From JAFGQJ01 sp964588525 (GTDB lineage: Bacteria > Spirochaetota > Spirochaetia > SZUA-6 > DRHE01), in the NCBI GenBank assembly GCA_964588525.1, contig CAZPQC010000198.1, positions 1 through 6,025 on the forward strand: a stretch of 6,025 bases of DNA. The letters run 5' to 3'. Below, piece by piece: positions 5,447 through 6,025 of the stretch. The notes beneath the pieces are model-generated. The model saw only the letters and a list, made by a program, of their open reading frames with translations, did no database searches and was not told the origin of the DNA. Made by a program: the position numbers and the translations under genes. The first letter of the stretch is position 1. Every line of letters begins with the position of its first letter.

Positions 5447-6025
5447 TCAGCGGAACAAAAATCTCGACAAAAGGGCGTAGTCCCGAGCCGTGAGGCTGTT
5501 CTCCTGCAGCTGCTCCAGGGCCATCAGCAGGAGCATGCGCCAATCCGGGTAGTAGCGCAGCCGGTACTCCTCAGCCGAAAGCTCCAGCTGCTGCTCCAGA
5601 AACTTCAAAGCCGAGTACACACCACCGATCTCGTCGATCAGCTCCAGCTCCAGGGCACGCTCCCCTGAGTAGATCCTGCCGCCCCCCAGCTCCTCCACGG
5701 TTTCGACCGGCAGGGAGCGGGACTCCGACACTCGTTCATAGAAATGAGCCGTGAACCTATCGTTCAGATCCTGCAGCTTCCGCCGCTGCTCTTCGCTCAA
5801 AGCAGCGAAGGGAGAGAACAGCTCGACATTCTCCCCGTAGCGGATCGAGTCGGTGGTGATGCCGAAGCTCTCCAGAAGATCCGCGATCACCAGCTTGAAG
5901 GTGTAGGAGCCGATGCTCCCGGTGAGCGCCGTTTTGCGGGCGAACACCCGCTCCCCGGCCATGGCCAGATAGTATCCGCCCGAGGCGGCCAGGCGGCCCA
6001 TCACCACCACCACGGGTTTTTCCTC
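5447..6025 (-). CDS. sppA: Signal peptide peptidase SppA-type S49 serine peptidase, partial (N-terminus beyond right edge)
   Basis: Enzymes of this family degrade cleaved signal peptides in the inner membrane with a Ser-Lys dyad. Reading from the right edge gives 192 residues: EEKPVVVVMG, then AASGGYY at 13-19 with the nucleophile Ser15, LTGSIG at 34-39, GGRIYSG at 115-121 and LIDEIGG at 129-135, followed by a Leu-rich tail ending RFLFR. The nucleophile half is intact. The position that holds the catalytic Lys in the short Bacillus-type enzyme (a KD pair in IKSGxxKD) reads as Val67 here, within IRYGENVE. The tail aligns better by eye with the C-terminal domain of the long E. coli-type SppA, whose Lys comes from the N-terminal half; that half would be outside the window. 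Convergent with phnE, with stops one base apart. Confidence 0.9.
   Translation of the reverse strand, partial: EEKPVVVVMGRLAASGGYYLAMAGERVFARKTALTGSIGSYTFKLVIADLLESFGITTDSIRYGENVELFSPFAALSEEQRRKLQDLNDRFTAHFYERVSESRSLPVETVEELGGGRIYSGERALELELIDEIGGVYSALKFLEQQLELSAEEYRLRYYPDWRMLLLMALEQLQENSLTARDYALLSRFLFR

Noticed and set aside
5436..5460. TTTTGT / ACAAAA inverted repeat at the phnE-sppA junction as a bidirectional terminator
   Set aside because: Only six A/T-rich pairs with a long loop and no GC stem; too weak to call.
1..6025. tRNA, rRNA, CRISPR array, insertion sequence or attachment site
   Set aside because: No repeat-spacer pattern, cloverleaf, transposase or flanking direct repeat was seen on either strand.

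Overview
The window is GC-rich, densely coding DNA from what looks like a diderm bacterium. It encodes an outer-membrane beta-barrel with a signal peptide and a C-terminal Phe, a lipoprotein-type binding protein with a Ser-Cys lipobox, and an S49 peptidase resembling the long SppA of Gram-negatives. The lipidated binding protein and the relaxed lipobox would suit Spirochaetota, but no phylogenetic marker here settles this and I hold it at low confidence.

Layout. Positions 1-629 (minus) hold the N-terminal ~209 residues of tRNA 2-thiouridylase MnmA, which runs off the left edge. A 118-bp divergent gap follows. At 748-2019 (plus) is a 423-residue exported beta-barrel protein with Omp85-like C-terminal motifs and no POTRA region. 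A 120-bp gap carries a good sigma70-type promoter. It is followed by a three-gene ABC importer cassette of the phosphonate/phosphite class: phnD (2140-3048, lipoprotein), phnC (3126-3902, ATPase) and an unusually long phnE (3916-5445, permease). The C-terminal part (192 residues) of an SppA-type peptidase lies on the minus strand from 5447 to the right edge. Its stop is one base from the stop of phnE.

How the genes work together. PhnD should capture a phosphonate-like or reduced-phosphorus anion at the outer face of the inner membrane, PhnE forms the channel and PhnC supplies ATP hydrolysis. No C-P lyase, phosphonatase or phosphite dehydrogenase gene is present, so the true substrate is open. 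The barrel protein upstream is co-oriented and might belong to the same envelope function, but phnD has its own apparent promoter. The two flanking housekeeping genes are both on the minus strand, so the plus-strand block looks like a unit set between them.

Most notable points: PhnE is about 509 residues instead of the usual 260-290. It carries an N-terminal extension with two predicted membrane segments and a ~150-residue extracytoplasmic insertion, containing an Ig/IPT-like module, in the loop before the permease core. A perfect 12-bp hairpin between phnD and phnC has one arm identical to a Shine-Dalgarno sequence and the other identical to the 16S anti-Shine-Dalgarno.
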